Shown: piece by piece, positions 46,577 to 56,814 of the stretch
Position numbering within the stretch: position 1 is the stretch's first letter
Layout of the letters: every line of letters begins with the position of its first letter
Assembly: GCA_019162745.1 (NCBI GenBank)
Contig: JAFLLC010000029.1
Location: forward strand, 124,001-188,000
Source of the DNA: Deltaproteobacteria bacterium
Lineage (GTDB): Bacteria > Desulfobacterota > Desulfuromonadia > Geobacterales > Pseudopelobacteraceae
DNA length: 64,000 nt
Direction: 5' to 3'
Program-made: the position numbers and the translations under genes
The notes under the pieces: generated by a model
What the model saw: only the letters and a program-made list of their open reading frames with translations
What the model was told of the DNA's origin: nothing
Database searches by the model: none

Positions 46577-49000
46577 ATGTCACGCCGCTGGCCGTTCCTG
46601 CTCCCTTTTTTGTTTATGACTGCCGGTATGACCCTGTCTGCTCTCAATGGCTATTTTTTAGATTTGACCTCTGTTCTTGCTGTTTTTACCTGTCTTCTGC
46701 TCGCATCATTTCTGCCTAAACCGGGGATTTTTTCTGCCTGTATTGCCCTGTTTTTCTTTTTCTGGGGCCTGTTTGCTCTGCAACCCTGGTTATCTCCGGA
46801 GACAGCTCCAAATTCCGTCAGTTTAAAAAACTCCGATAGCCCCATAACAATCGAAGGAGTCCTTTCAACACGCCCTTCAGTTGCTCCGGAAGGAAGCCGC
46901 GTGACCGTTCAGGTCGAACGCATATTCAGCGGGAATCGGTCCGAAACGGCGTCCGGTTTATTATTGCTGTATGTCAGTGAGGGGGATGTCTCTCTGACCC
47001 GCGGAGACCGGATCCGCTTTATCTCCCGTGTTTCTGTGCCGCGTCTGCTTGGCCTGCCGGGTGAATTCAATTATCCCCGCTATCTTGCCTTTCAGGGAAT
47101 ATCAGCAACCGGACGTGTACCCTCCCAAGCCGATATTGTCCTTATTCGCGCCGCTGCAGTGGAATCCTGGCAACGTATAATTGACCAGACGGCGCAAAGT
47201 CTTGGTAACGCTATTCGTGGCGCGGTTCCTGACGTAAATGTTTCTTCTGTCTTGACAGCGCTGCTTATAGGCGATCAACGGAGGATTCCACAGGATCTGG
47301 CAAATGCATATACCAAGGCTGGAGTAAACCATATCCTGTCAATATCCGGGTTTCATGTCGGTATAATTGCTGCCTTCATAACGGTTATGCTTGTATGGCT
47401 GCTGACCCGTTTTGAATATATTGCGCTGTGCTGGAATGTGCGCCGGATTGCACTGCTGATCGCCGTTCCGGCAATGGTGGCGTACCTGCTCTTAACCGGT
47501 AATGCTCCGGCAACGGCGCGTTCGGTGATTATGCTGACTATTTTTGCCGCAGCACTTTTCGCGGAGCGGGAGCGAGACTCAATCAATACACTGCTGTTTG
47601 CAGCGTTTTTTCTGGTGGCGATCAATCCGCCAACTCTTTTTGATGTCTCCTTTCAACTCTCATTTATTTCGCTGTGGGGGATACTTATTGCCGTTCCGTT
47701 GATCATGGAGCGTACCGCAACCGTCTGTTCTCCCTTGCTGCGCAGTATGATCCAGTTTATGGCTGTATCTGTTGCCGCATCGTGTATAACCCTTCTTCCG
47801 GTTCTGTTTATTTTCAAGGTGGCATCTCTTAACGGAATTCTGACCAATTTCCTGATTGTGCCGCTGTTGGGTTACGGTGCTGTTCTAACCGGATTTATTG
47901 CTCTTCCCCTGGTTGTTCTTTTCCCTTCCTCTGCTTTTCTTCTGCTCTGGCCGGCAGCGACACTGGTTGCTGTTTCGAACCGGTTTGTCATGTGGTGTAC
48001 CTCCCTTCCGGTATTTAATTTTCACGGTATCACCGGTTGGGACATGTTCTTTTTTCTGTTCTTCATGACCTGTATGACTTTTTTGAGGGGCAAGGTTCTG
48101 CTTCGGGTTTCAAGTCTGCTGATTCCGCTCTTTGCAATTATTTTGCATCTTTACGCTGCAAACGCCACTGATGGCCGACTGCACATTACGATGCTCAGTG
48201 TCGGCCAGGCTGAATCCTTGCTGGTGCGACTTCCGGATGGCTCGACTCTGCTCGTGGATGGAGGCGGGTATCTGCATGATATCGGCAACGATTTCGGTCA
48301 GCGTATGCTGGCACCCGCGCTGGGTGCGTTGCACGTCGGGCGGGTTGACAGGATGATAGCGACGCATGAACACCCCGATCATAGCGGCGGACTTCCGTAT
48401 ATCATTAAAAATTTCCCGGTTGGTGAGTTCTGGAGCATCAAAAATGTAACAGCCGAAATCAGCAGCGAGCTGATCAAAAAAAAGATGGCACAACGTACGC
48501 TTGCTGCCGGGGATGTTATTACGCTCCCCGGTCCTGTCACCGTCACGTTCCTTTCTCCGGCAAGATCTCTGCAGACAATAGCGGAGATCGATGAATCGAG
48601 TGCAAATGAACAATCGCTCGTATTCCGTCTCAGTTATGGTGCCTTCAGCATGATCTTTTGCGCCGATGCCGGTTTTGAGGCTGAACAGGTGATGCTTGCC
48701 GGCCCTGATGAGTTGCAATCTACGGTTCTTAAGGTCGGGCATCATGGCAGCCGCTACTCAACGTCTGAGGAGTTTCTGAAACGGGTCAATCCGGAAGTGG
48801 CGCTGATTTCTGCCGGCGCCGGGAACCGCTTTGGACTGCCATCGACGCGAACGGTTGATCTGCTGAGATCAAAAGGAATTCCCACCTATCGCACTGATCG
48901 TGATGGAACTATTGAACTTGTTACCGATGGAGTCAGCTGGTCTGTTTCAACCCCCTACAGATCCGCCGGAAATATTTTGCCGTTTGACTCCGTACAGTGA
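46577..49000 (+). CDS. comEC: DNA internalization-related competence protein ComEC/Rec2
   Basis: DUF4131-like N-term, competence TM domain (NHILSISGFHVGIIAAFI), C-term metallo-beta-lactamase (THEHPDHSGGLP, LKVGHHGSRYSTSEEFL). Confidence 0.92.
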   Translation: MSRRWPFLLPFLFMTAGMTLSALNGYFLDLTSVLAVFTCLLLASFLPKPGIFSACIALFFFFWGLFALQPWLSPETAPNSVSLKNSDSPITIEGVLSTRPSVAPEGSRVTVQVERIFSGNRSETASGLLLLYVSEGDVSLTRGDRIRFISRVSVPRLLGLPGEFNYPRYLAFQGISATGRVPSQADIVLIRAAAVESWQRIIDQTAQSLGNAIRGAVPDVNVSSVLTALLIGDQRRIPQDLANAYTKAGVNHILSISGFHVGIIAAFITVMLVWLLTRFEYIALCWNVRRIALLIAVPAMVAYLLLTGNAPATARSVIMLTIFAAALFAERERDSINTLLFAAFFLVAINPPTLFDVSFQLSFISLWGILIAVPLIMERTATVCSPLLRSMIQFMAVSVAASCITLLPVLFIFKVASLNGILTNFLIVPLLGYGAVLTGFIALPLVVLFPSSAFLLLWPAATLVAVSNRFVMWCTSLPVFNFHGITGWDMFFFLFFMTCMTFLRGKVLLRVSSLLIPLFAIILHLYAANATDGRLHITMLSVGQAESLLVRLPDGSTLLVDGGGYLHDIGNDFGQRMLAPALGALHVGRVDRMIATHEHPDHSGGLPYIIKNFPVGEFWSIKNVTAEISSELIKKKMAQRTLAAGDVITLPGPVTVTFLSPARSLQTIAEIDESSANEQSLVFRLSYGAFSMIFCADAGFEAEQVMLAGPDELQSTVLKVGHHGSRYSTSEEFLKRVNPEVALISAGAGNRFGLPSTRTVDLLRSKGIPTYRTDRDGTIELVTDGVSWSVSTPYRSAGNILPFDSVQ

Positions 49001-49056
49001 AATAGAGTACATAGATACGGTGATTTTAAGACATTTCCTTTATTGATCGGCGTTAA

Positions 49057-50421
49057 ATGGATACGATCCTGTTAGTTGAAGATGATCGTTTTTTTCGGGA
49101 AATGTTCTCCAACCTGCTGCAAGCCGAAGGGTATCAGGTTGAAACAGCATCCTGCGGGAATGACGGGCTTGAAATGCTTGCCAAAGGGCAGTATTCGCTT
49201 GTTATTACCGATCTGGTCATGCCTGATATCAGTGGCCTTGAGGTCCTTTCACGGGTGCGTGAAAGCCACCCGACGGTCGATGTCATCATGGTCACCGGCA
49301 ATGCCAATCTTGAGTCTGCTATTTTTGCCCTGAAACATGGTGCCCGTGACTACCTGATAAAGCCGGTTAATCCGGATGAGTTAAAACATTCCGTTGCCCA
49401 GTGTATCCAGCAGCGCCGTCTCCTCGATGAAAATGACGAGCTGAAAAACATGCTTTCACTGTTCCGCGCAAGTCAGGTTATTGCCGGCTGTCTTGACAGA
49501 GAACACCTTTACTACTTGCTTGTTGAAACTATTGCCCGCGAAGCCGGACTCAGCCGTGCCCTCGGGTTTTTCATGGCTGAAGGAGTTTTGGAGCTTAAAA
49601 TAACAAAGGGGATTTCCACCGCAGCAGGTAAATGTCTTTTGGAAGAGATTCACGCCCGGCTTGCCGCATTGCCAGCGGCAGAGTTTTCAATCCGGCATCT
49701 GCACCTTTCACCAGCGTCTGCCCAGGAAGGGTTCACCGAAGCCTTCCTGATCCCGGTGGGATCTCATGCTGAACTGTTCGGCGCGGTTGTGCTTCTGAAT
49801 AACCCTTCCAGCGCGCTTCCTGATAGTGAGAAATATAGAAAGAATATACTGTTTTTGATAGAACAGTCACTGCGAGCCTTTGAAAATGCCGAAACTTTTG
49901 CCAAAGCAAAAGATCTGTCGTTTATTGACGATGTCAGCGGCCTCTATAACCATCGCTACCTGGATATTGCTCTTGAGCGCGAAATGAAGCGGGTTGAGCG
50001 ATATGCCTCGCATCTTGCGGTGCTTTTCATCGACGTCGATTCGTTCAAGCAGGTAAACGATACTCATGGACATCTGGTCGGAAGTCGGGTTCTGGCGGAA
50101 TTCGGCGCACTGATCAAAAAAGCGGTCCGTGATGTTGATATTGTCATTCGTTACGGTGGCGATGAATATACCGCCATACTGGTGGAAACATCCTGTGACA
50201 AGGCCGAACTGGTTGCTGAACGTATCCGGAGGCAGGTTGAGGTACATCATTTTCAGGGTTCCGGGGGGCAGGCCATACATTTGACCTGCAGTATCGGTTT
50301 TGCCTGCTGTCCTGATGATACCGCTTCCAAGGATGCACTGCTTGAAATGGCCGACAATGCCATGTATGCCGGCAAAGCATCGGGTAAGAACTGTGTTCGG
50401 CGTGTAACTCGCTGTGACTGA
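49057..50421 (+). CDS. REC-(GAF-like)-GGDEF response regulator; candidate Hypr-type cGAMP synthase (GacA-like)
   Basis: REC: ILLVEDDRFFREMF, ITDLVMPDISG; GGDEF: FIDVDSFKQVNDTHGHLVGSRVLAEF, RYGGDEY; Ser replaces Asp in GHxxGD. Confidence 0.9.
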   Translation: MDTILLVEDDRFFREMFSNLLQAEGYQVETASCGNDGLEMLAKGQYSLVITDLVMPDISGLEVLSRVRESHPTVDVIMVTGNANLESAIFALKHGARDYLIKPVNPDELKHSVAQCIQQRRLLDENDELKNMLSLFRASQVIAGCLDREHLYYLLVETIAREAGLSRALGFFMAEGVLELKITKGISTAAGKCLLEEIHARLAALPAAEFSIRHLHLSPASAQEGFTEAFLIPVGSHAELFGAVVLLNNPSSALPDSEKYRKNILFLIEQSLRAFENAETFAKAKDLSFIDDVSGLYNHRYLDIALEREMKRVERYASHLAVLFIDVDSFKQVNDTHGHLVGSRVLAEFGALIKKAVRDVDIVIRYGGDEYTAILVETSCDKAELVAERIRRQVEVHHFQGSGGQAIHLTCSIGFACCPDDTASKDALLEMADNAMYAGKASGKNCVRRVTRCD

Positions 50422-50439
50422 CAATTCACCTTACAGCTG

Positions 50440-50541
50440 AACCCCAACTCCAGCCCTTTCCGGCTCCCTTTAGGCCCCAGAGGGTCCTTGTCAGGGGAGA
50501 GCCTTTAAAGTTTCCCCCTGATAAGGGGGGCCAGGGGGGTA
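50440..50541 (+). repeat. Dispersed intergenic repeat, copy A
   Basis: AACCCC...CTCCCTTTAGGCCCCAGAGGGTCCTTGTCAGGGG...CCCCCTGATAAGGGGGG...; same family as 54881-54976 (inverted) and 63682-63772. Confidence 0.85.
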
Positions 50542-50579
50542 GTTTTTGTCTTGCGCTTTTCTAAATTATGAGGTGATCT

Positions 50580-51836
50580 GTGGCTCTAACAGCAGTCAAA
50601 GGTTTTAATGATATTCTCCCGGATGAATCCGGGCGCTGGCAGTATATTGAACAGACGGCCCGAAGGGTTTTTGAGCTGAACGGTTTTGGTGAGATCCGGG
50701 TTCCGGTTCTGGAAAAAACCGAGCTATTTTGCCGCTCGATCGGTGATGCAACCGATATCGTCGAAAAGGAGATGTACACCTTCACCGACAAGGGTGAAAA
50801 CAGCGTCACGCTTCGACCGGAAGGGACAGCCGGAGTCATGCGCGCCTTCATCGAACATAAAATGTATGCACAGGATCCGATCGCAAAGCTGTACTATATG
50901 GGGCCGATGTTCCGTTATGAACGCCCTCAAAAAGGACGCTACCGTCAGTTTCATCAGATCGGCGCCGAAATCACCGGTGTAAACGATCCGCTGGCTGACG
51001 CTCAGGTACTGAACATGCTGACTTCCTTCTTTCGTGAAATCGGCTTGACCGAGCCGACGCTGCAGATAAACTCGCTCGGTTGCCCGGAGTGCCGTCCCGC
51101 GTACCGCAACGCTTTGCGGTGTTTTCTGGAAGAGCGGATGGAGCATCTCTGCGAAGATTGCAAGCGGCGTTTTGACACCAATCCGCTTCGCACACTTGAC
51201 TGCAAGGCGTCGGGCTGCATTGAGGCGACATCCGGGGCTCCGTCAGTACTGGAACATCTCTGCAGCGGCTGCGATGATCATTTCAGCTCTGTACGCCGCT
51301 ATCTCGATCTTTCGTCCACACCTTACAGTATCAACTCCCGCATGGTACGAGGACTCGATTACTACACCCGCACGACCTTTGAGATGGTTACCGGATTGCT
51401 CGGTTCGCAATCTGCCGTTGCTGCGGGGGGGCGCTATGATGGTCTAATATCGCAGCTCGGTGGACCGGCTATTCCAGGAATCGGTTTTGCAATGGGGCTT
51501 GAGCGGGTTGCGCTGCTGCTCGGCAGCCAGGAGTTTGCGACTCTCCCTGACCTGTTTATTGCCACGATGGGGGGAGGGGAGCGTGATGTCGCCTTCCGCC
51601 TGATGGATGGTCTGATAAAGTCCGGAGTTCGCGCCGAAATGGATTACGAAGGAAAAAGCCTGAAGAGTCAGATGCGCCGGGCCGACAAGCTTCGGGCGCG
51701 CTATAGCGTTGTAATCGGTGGAAATGAAGTTGATTCCGGACGAGCCTCCTTCAAGCGGATGGCTGACGGTATCCAGGCAGATACTGAGCTGACGGTCGGC
51801 GCGATACAACTGTTGATCGGGAAGCCGGAGCAGTGA
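50580..51836 (+). CDS. hisS: Histidyl-tRNA synthetase
   Basis: Class [60 protein letters not shown]. Confidence 0.96.
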   Translation: MALTAVKGFNDILPDESGRWQYIEQTARRVFELNGFGEIRVPVLEKTELFCRSIGDATDIVEKEMYTFTDKGENSVTLRPEGTAGVMRAFIEHKMYAQDPIAKLYYMGPMFRYERPQKGRYRQFHQIGAEITGVNDPLADAQVLNMLTSFFREIGLTEPTLQINSLGCPECRPAYRNALRCFLEERMEHLCEDCKRRFDTNPLRTLDCKASGCIEATSGAPSVLEHLCSGCDDHFSSVRRYLDLSSTPYSINSRMVRGLDYYTRTTFEMVTGLLGSQSAVAAGGRYDGLISQLGGPAIPGIGFAMGLERVALLLGSQEFATLPDLFIATMGGGERDVAFRLMDGLIKSGVRAEMDYEGKSLKSQMRRADKLRARYSVVIGGNEVDSGRASFKRMADGIQADTELTVGAIQLLIGKPEQ

Positions 51837-52864
51837 TGGACGCCAGTATAATCCGCACAATCACTCCTGAAAAACGGGATGATGACAGTCAGTTTGACAC
51901 AACTTTGCGCCCTCGATCCTTTGATGACTACATTGGTCAGGAGAAGATAAAGGGGAACCTGCGCCTCTTCATAGATGCCGCCAAGGGGAGGGGAGAGGCG
52001 CTCGACCATGTCCTGCTGTACGGTCCCCCTGGTCTTGGCAAGACGACGCTGGCCAATATCATCGCCTGCGAGATGGGTGTCAATATCAAGTCCACCTCCG
52101 GACCGGTTATTGAACGTCCCGGCGATCTGGCCGCCATCCTGACCAATCTTGAGCCGCATGACGTCCTCTTTATCGACGAAATCCACCGGATTTCACATAT
52201 AGTTGAAGAGATCCTTTATCCGGCCATGGAGGATTATCAGCTCGATATCATGATCGGCCAGGGGCCGAGCGCCCGCTCGATCAAGCTGGATCTGCCACGT
52301 TTTACGCTGGTGGGCGCCACCACCCGGGCCGGTCTTCTCTCCTCGCCGCTGCGCGATCGCTTTGGGGTTATCTCGCGCCTTGAATTTTACACCTATGACG
52401 AACTTGCCACCATTATCTGTCGCTCATCCGGTATTCTCGGGATGGAGATCGATCCCCGCGGGGCGGCCGAGCTGGCCCGCCGCAGCCGGGGAACCCCCCG
52501 GATCGCCAACCGACTGCTGCGCCGCGTGCGTGATTATGCCCAGGTGCGGGCCGATGGCGTCATAACTCTTGAGGTAGTGCGGGCAACACTCAAGCTGCTT
52601 GAAATAGACGAAATGGGTTTTGACCAGATGGATCGGATGATCCTGCTGACTATTATTGACAAGTTCGGAGGTGGACCGGTTGGTCTGGACACCATTGCCG
52701 CCGCTATCAGCGAGGAGAGTGATACGATCGAGGATGTCTACGAGCCGTTTCTGATTCAGAACGGATTTATCAATCGTACCCCGCGCGGCAGAGTTGCTAC
52801 CCGTGCGGCCTACCTGCATTTCGGCCGTATCGCCCCGGAATCCTCCCAGGCGAATCTGTTCTAG
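51833..52864 (+). CDS. ruvB: Holliday junction DNA helicase RuvB
   Basis: [63 protein letters not shown]. Confidence 0.97.
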   Translation: MMDASIIRTITPEKRDDDSQFDTTLRPRSFDDYIGQEKIKGNLRLFIDAAKGRGEALDHVLLYGPPGLGKTTLANIIACEMGVNIKSTSGPVIERPGDLAAILTNLEPHDVLFIDEIHRISHIVEEILYPAMEDYQLDIMIGQGPSARSIKLDLPRFTLVGATTRAGLLSSPLRDRFGVISRLEFYTYDELATIICRSSGILGMEIDPRGAAELARRSRGTPRIANRLLRRVRDYAQVRADGVITLEVVRATLKLLEIDEMGFDQMDRMILLTIIDKFGGGPVGLDTIAAAISEESDTIEDVYEPFLIQNGFINRTPRGRVATRAAYLHFGRIAPESSQANLF

Positions 52865-52866
52865 CC

Positions 52867-53559
52867 ATGCAGCAGTTTTTTGATTTCCCCATTAACCAAA
52901 GCTTCAGCTTTGACAGCTTTGTATCCTGTGAAGGAAACACAGCGGCACTCAGGTTTGCGCTGAGGATTGCCGATCCCTCCGATTCCGAGACCCTGCTTTA
53001 TCTGTATGGCCCACCCGGGTCCGGAAAAACCCATCTGCTGCGCTCCATCGCCGGGAGCAGTTTCCCCTATCTTTCGCTCCGTGAACCGCTCTCCCCGGAA
53101 CGCCTGGTATCGATATTCACCTCAGCCGAAGGGTTGGTGGTGGATGACCTGCAGAATATGCCGGATGATCCTGACCTGCGGCGGGCTCTCTGGCAGCTGT
53201 TCAATGAATTTCACACCTCCGGTCGCACGATCGCCATGGCCGGAGCTACGCCGCCGCGTGATCTTGCCAACATGGACGACCACCTCACTTCGCGGCTGTT
53301 ATGGGGACTTGTTGCCAGGCTCGATACGTCTGATGATAACTCCCGGAGAATGATTATCAGGAAGGTTGCCGAGGATCATCAAATCAGGGTGCCAGACGAT
53401 GTGGTTGACTATATTCTGGCAACTACCAGCAGGGAAGTCGGCGCACTGATAACTTTTTTTCAGCAGTTATACCGTTTCTCAATGGCTGAAAAACGGCGCA
53501 TCACAATGCCGCTTGCCAGGGAAGTGCGCGAACTGTATCTGACGGAGCGTATGTTATGA
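52867..53559 (+). CDS. Hda-like / DnaA-family AAA+ ATPase lacking the DNA-binding domain
   Basis: N-term QQFFDFP; Walker A GPPGSGKTH; Walker B LVVDDLQNM; TSRLLWGLVARL; no DnaA domain IV. Confidence 0.82.
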   Translation: MQQFFDFPINQSFSFDSFVSCEGNTAALRFALRIADPSDSETLLYLYGPPGSGKTHLLRSIAGSSFPYLSLREPLSPERLVSIFTSAEGLVVDDLQNMPDDPDLRRALWQLFNEFHTSGRTIAMAGATPPRDLANMDDHLTSRLLWGLVARLDTSDDNSRRMIIRKVAEDHQIRVPDDVVDYILATTSREVGALITFFQQLYRFSMAEKRRITMPLAREVRELYLTERML

Positions 53560-54878
53560 CCCCGTTCAGGAACCGATTGAAGACTCCGGAAGAGATTGAA
53601 CTGGAGCACAAATATCAACAGTTGGTACGGGTTAAAACCGAGCTTCAACAGCGTGAACAGGATTACAACCGCTTGAAGTCTGAAATAAGAATCTTTGAGC
53701 AGGTTTATGAGGATGTACTTGGAGCCCGGATTGAGACGCTGGAAGATCTTGAATGGCAGTTAAAGGGGTTCCTGAATGAGACGACGGCAGAAAGCCCGGC
53801 TGAAGCGGAGAAGCTGCCGCCATCATACACTCACTTCCAGCATACAACGGACCTGCTGGACGATGACGAAGAACCTCGGGATGCAACAAACCTTAGTCTG
53901 AAATCGTTGTATCGGGGAGTGGCCAAAGCGGTTCACCCCGATCTTGCTGCTGATGAGGTAGAACGACTGCGCCGCCAGGAACTGATGGCGCTTGCCAATG
54001 AAGCGTATCAAACCGGGAACCGGCAGGTGCTGATCGATCTTTTAAGTGAGTGGGAGCAGGCGCCGCTATCATATGGATCGGAGCTGGATATTGCCCTTGA
54101 GCTTGTGCGCGTTATTCGTCAACTTGCAGCGGTTCAACAAAATATCCATGCTATTATCCGTCAGACCGAAGAGCTGAAGCAGACCGATATTTTCCATTTT
54201 AAACTGAGGGTAAGTGATGCGCTGGCCGATGGTGTTGATCTTCTGGCGGAGATGGCAGCTGCCGTTGACCTGGACATAGCTCGCATCCGGCGGCGCCTGT
54301 CAACAATTTGCGGTGAGGCAGGAGAGTCCGCCGGCGCGGACAGTGCTCTCTTTGAAACGCGCATTGTCCGCTTTCCTCCTGAACAGAACTGCGGTTCGCT
54401 CTTTATCCGTAAGGCGTCTTCTCTTGATTTCAGAGACTGGCAGCGCATCGGGATTGCACGGGGCGCCAAAGAGATCTTCATTAATACATCGTTGCGGCTG
54501 GATCTGAAAGCTGATACCTGTTTGGATACAGCATTTCTGGCAGAGTTGCAGCCGGACGACCTTCAAGCTCTGTTTCTTTATAATTGCGATGACAGGATAC
54601 TGTCGCAAATCGTGCATCTGAGTGGTCTGGAGGAGCTGTATCTCTCCGATACCGCTGTCACCGATCAGGGTTTGGCCCTGCTCCATCCTCTGGTGTCACT
54701 GCAACGAATATCGATCTATCACACCGCTATTGGCGATGAAGGCATTTTGAACCTGTCGCTGCTGCCGGGACTGAAATGGCTCACCTGCAGCGGGACTGAC
54801 GCCACGGAGAAGGGATTTAACCTGTTCCGGAGGGCCGTGCCCGGCTGCAAGACAGTTAACTTTAAATGGCGCTATTAG
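53556..54878 (+). CDS. J-domain-like protein with C-terminal leucine-rich repeat-like region
   Basis: LKSLYRGVAKAVHPDLAADEVERLRRQELMALANEAYQTG (HPD motif); C-term LSGLEELYLSDTAVTDQGLALLHPLVSLQRISIYHTAIGDEGILNLSLLPGLKWL; ATGA overlap with upstream gene. Confidence 0.78.
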   Translation: MTPFRNRLKTPEEIELEHKYQQLVRVKTELQQREQDYNRLKSEIRIFEQVYEDVLGARIETLEDLEWQLKGFLNETTAESPAEAEKLPPSYTHFQHTTDLLDDDEEPRDATNLSLKSLYRGVAKAVHPDLAADEVERLRRQELMALANEAYQTGNRQVLIDLLSEWEQAPLSYGSELDIALELVRVIRQLAAVQQNIHAIIRQTEELKQTDIFHFKLRVSDALADGVDLLAEMAAAVDLDIARIRRRLSTICGEAGESAGADSALFETRIVRFPPEQNCGSLFIRKASSLDFRDWQRIGIARGAKEIFINTSLRLDLKADTCLDTAFLAELQPDDLQALFLYNCDDRILSQIVHLSGLEELYLSDTAVTDQGLALLHPLVSLQRISIYHTAIGDEGILNLSLLPGLKWLTCSGTDATEKGFNLFRRAVPGCKTVNFKWRY

Positions 54879-54880
54879 TC

Positions 54881-54976
54881 AAACCAACTCCCCAATCCCC
54901 CCTTGTCAGGGGGGAAGTTTTGAAGCCTCCCTTGATAAGCACCCTCTGGGGCATAAAGGGAGGTTTGGTGGGGTTT
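54881..54976 (-). repeat. Dispersed intergenic repeat, copy B (inverted)
   Basis: Reverse complement CCTCCCTTTATGCCCCAGAGGGTGCTTATCAAGGGAGGCTTCAAAACTTCCCCCCTGACAAGGGGGGATTGGGG aligns with copies A and C. Confidence 0.85.
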
Positions 54977-55006
54977 GATGCGAAAGATCAAGAATAAGGA
55001 GTTTAT

Positions 55007-55855
55007 ATGCTTAAAGTCGGTAACTACAATCAACTTACAATCACCCGCATCACCGCATCCGGCGCCGTTTTTTCGCTGGAGGAAGGAGAGGTGCTGCTCC
55101 CTTTACGCCTTGTTCCGACAGGGGCGGAAGCGGGCACACTTCTGGATGTTTTTGTTTATGTCGATTCTGACGGGCGTTTGACCGCCACCACTAAAAGGCC
55201 GCGTGCGGTTGTGGGTGAGTTTGCGTTTCTGAAAGTCAAGGAAGCGACGACGGTCGGCTCTTTCCTTGACTGGGGCCTGGAAAAAGATCTGCTGCTGCCG
55301 TTTGGCGAGCAGATGGAACCGGTGCGGCGTGGGGATCAGGTGCTTGTACGGATTTTTCTGCACCCCAGCGGCAGGATTGTGGCGACCGCAAAACTGGATA
55401 AATTTATCATGCCGGCTGATGACACTCTGGTCGAAGGTGAAGAGGTTGAACTGCTGGTATATGGCCTCACCGATCTTGGCGCCAAGGTCATTATCAACAA
55501 CAGTTTCGGCGGACTGATCTTCCATACGGAGCTGGTTGCCAAACCCCGTTGCGGCGAGCATTTGCGCGGCTATGTCAAAAAGATCAGGGACGATGGCAAA
55601 GTCGATGTTACCCTGCGGATAGGGGGCGCCACGGAGGCGGCCAAAGACCGCACGGTTATCCTTGATGCTCTCGCAGCTCACGGCGGTTTTCTGCCGCTGA
55701 CGGACAAAAGTTCCCCTGAGACAATAGCTGCACAGCTCCGCTTGAGTAAGAAAAGCTTCAAAAAAGCGGTCGGGGGGCTGTACAAAGAGGGCGCTGTTTC
55801 CATGCTTCCCGATGGAATTCGGCTGCGCAGTGTGCAGGCGAAGGAGGGGATATGA
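55007..55855 (+). CDS. CvfB-like S1-domain RNA-binding protein
   Basis: S1 repeats (VGSFLDWGLEKDLLLPFGEQ), winged-helix C-term (GGFLPLTDKSSPETIAAQLRLSKKSFKKAVGGLYKEGAV). Confidence 0.85.
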   Translation: MLKVGNYNQLTITRITASGAVFSLEEGEVLLPLRLVPTGAEAGTLLDVFVYVDSDGRLTATTKRPRAVVGEFAFLKVKEATTVGSFLDWGLEKDLLLPFGEQMEPVRRGDQVLVRIFLHPSGRIVATAKLDKFIMPADDTLVEGEEVELLVYGLTDLGAKVIINNSFGGLIFHTELVAKPRCGEHLRGYVKKIRDDGKVDVTLRIGGATEAAKDRTVILDALAAHGGFLPLTDKSSPETIAAQLRLSKKSFKKAVGGLYKEGAVSMLPDGIRLRSVQAKEGI

Positions 55856-56814
55856 AGTTTCGAGTTGGTGTTGTTATCTCGGTTGTTCTCTGCTGCGCCG
55901 CTCTGCTTCTTGCCGGTTGCAAAAAAGCTGAAGTAGCACAAAAGAGTGGTTTGCAGGTGGTGACGACCCTGTTTCCCCTTTATGATTTTGCCCGCATAAT
56001 TGCCGGAGACAGGGCGCAGGTGACGATGCTGCTGCCACCCGGTGTCGAGCCGCATACCTTTGAACCGAGGCCGGAAGATATGATCAGGATCAATCGGGCC
56101 GGGCTGTTCATTTATACGAGCAAATACATGGAGCCGTGGGCGGAAAAAATCATTACCGGTGTTGACAATAAATCGTTACATGTCGTAAATGCCGGAGAAC
56201 GGGTCAGTTACATGGCTGGTATGAGCCATGAACATGAGCATGATGTGAACAGTGGTGATCATAAGCATGATCAGAAAGGCTTGGATCCTCATATTTGGCT
56301 TGATTTTACCAATGCTGCGCTCATGGTTGATTCAATCGTGGAAGGTTTTATCGCGGCTGATCCCTGTGGCGGGATTGCGTACCACCGAAATGCAGAAGCG
56401 CTGAAAAAAGAGCTGATCGCGCTTGACCTTCGCTACCGGGAAAGTCTGGCCAACTGCTCTACCAGAAAACTCCTGCATGGCGGACATTACGCGTTTGGCT
56501 ATCTGGCTCGCCGCTATGACCTGGATTATCACGCGCTCAGCGGAATTTCATCAGATTCGGAACCATCAGCCGAACGGATGGCCGCGCTTGTTCGTGAAAT
56601 AAAATCATCCGGCGCTAAATATCTCTTTGCCGAAGAGCTGTTGTCGCCACGTATAACCGAAACGTTAGCTAAAGAAGCTGGTGTCGGTGTCCTGATGCTT
56701 CACGGCGCGCATAATCTGTCTCGGGATGATCAGTCTAAAAATGTTTCTTTTTTTGATTTAATGGAACGTAACCTTATACAGCTGCAGAAAGGTCTTCAAT
56801 GCCGGGGGAAATAG
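55852..56814 (+). CDS. znuA: Zinc ABC transporter substrate-binding lipoprotein
   Basis: Lipobox LLAGC; PPGVEPHTFEPRPED; His-rich loop HEHEHDVNSGDHKHDQ; DPHIWLD. Confidence 0.9.
   Translation: MKFRVGVVISVVLCCAALLLAGCKKAEVAQKSGLQVVTTLFPLYDFARIIAGDRAQVTMLLPPGVEPHTFEPRPEDMIRINRAGLFIYTSKYMEPWAEKIITGVDNKSLHVVNAGERVSYMAGMSHEHEHDVNSGDHKHDQKGLDPHIWLDFTNAALMVDSIVEGFIAADPCGGIAYHRNAEALKKELIALDLRYRESLANCSTRKLLHGGHYAFGYLARRYDLDYHALSGISSDSEPSAERMAALVREIKSSGAKYLFAEELLSPRITETLAKEAGVGVLMLHGAHNLSRDDQSKNVSFFDLMERNLIQLQKGLQCRGK

Noticed and set aside
48110-48745. 211 aa minus-strand ORF antisense to comEC
   Set aside because: Antisense to the metallo-beta-lactamase region of ComEC; no independent evidence.
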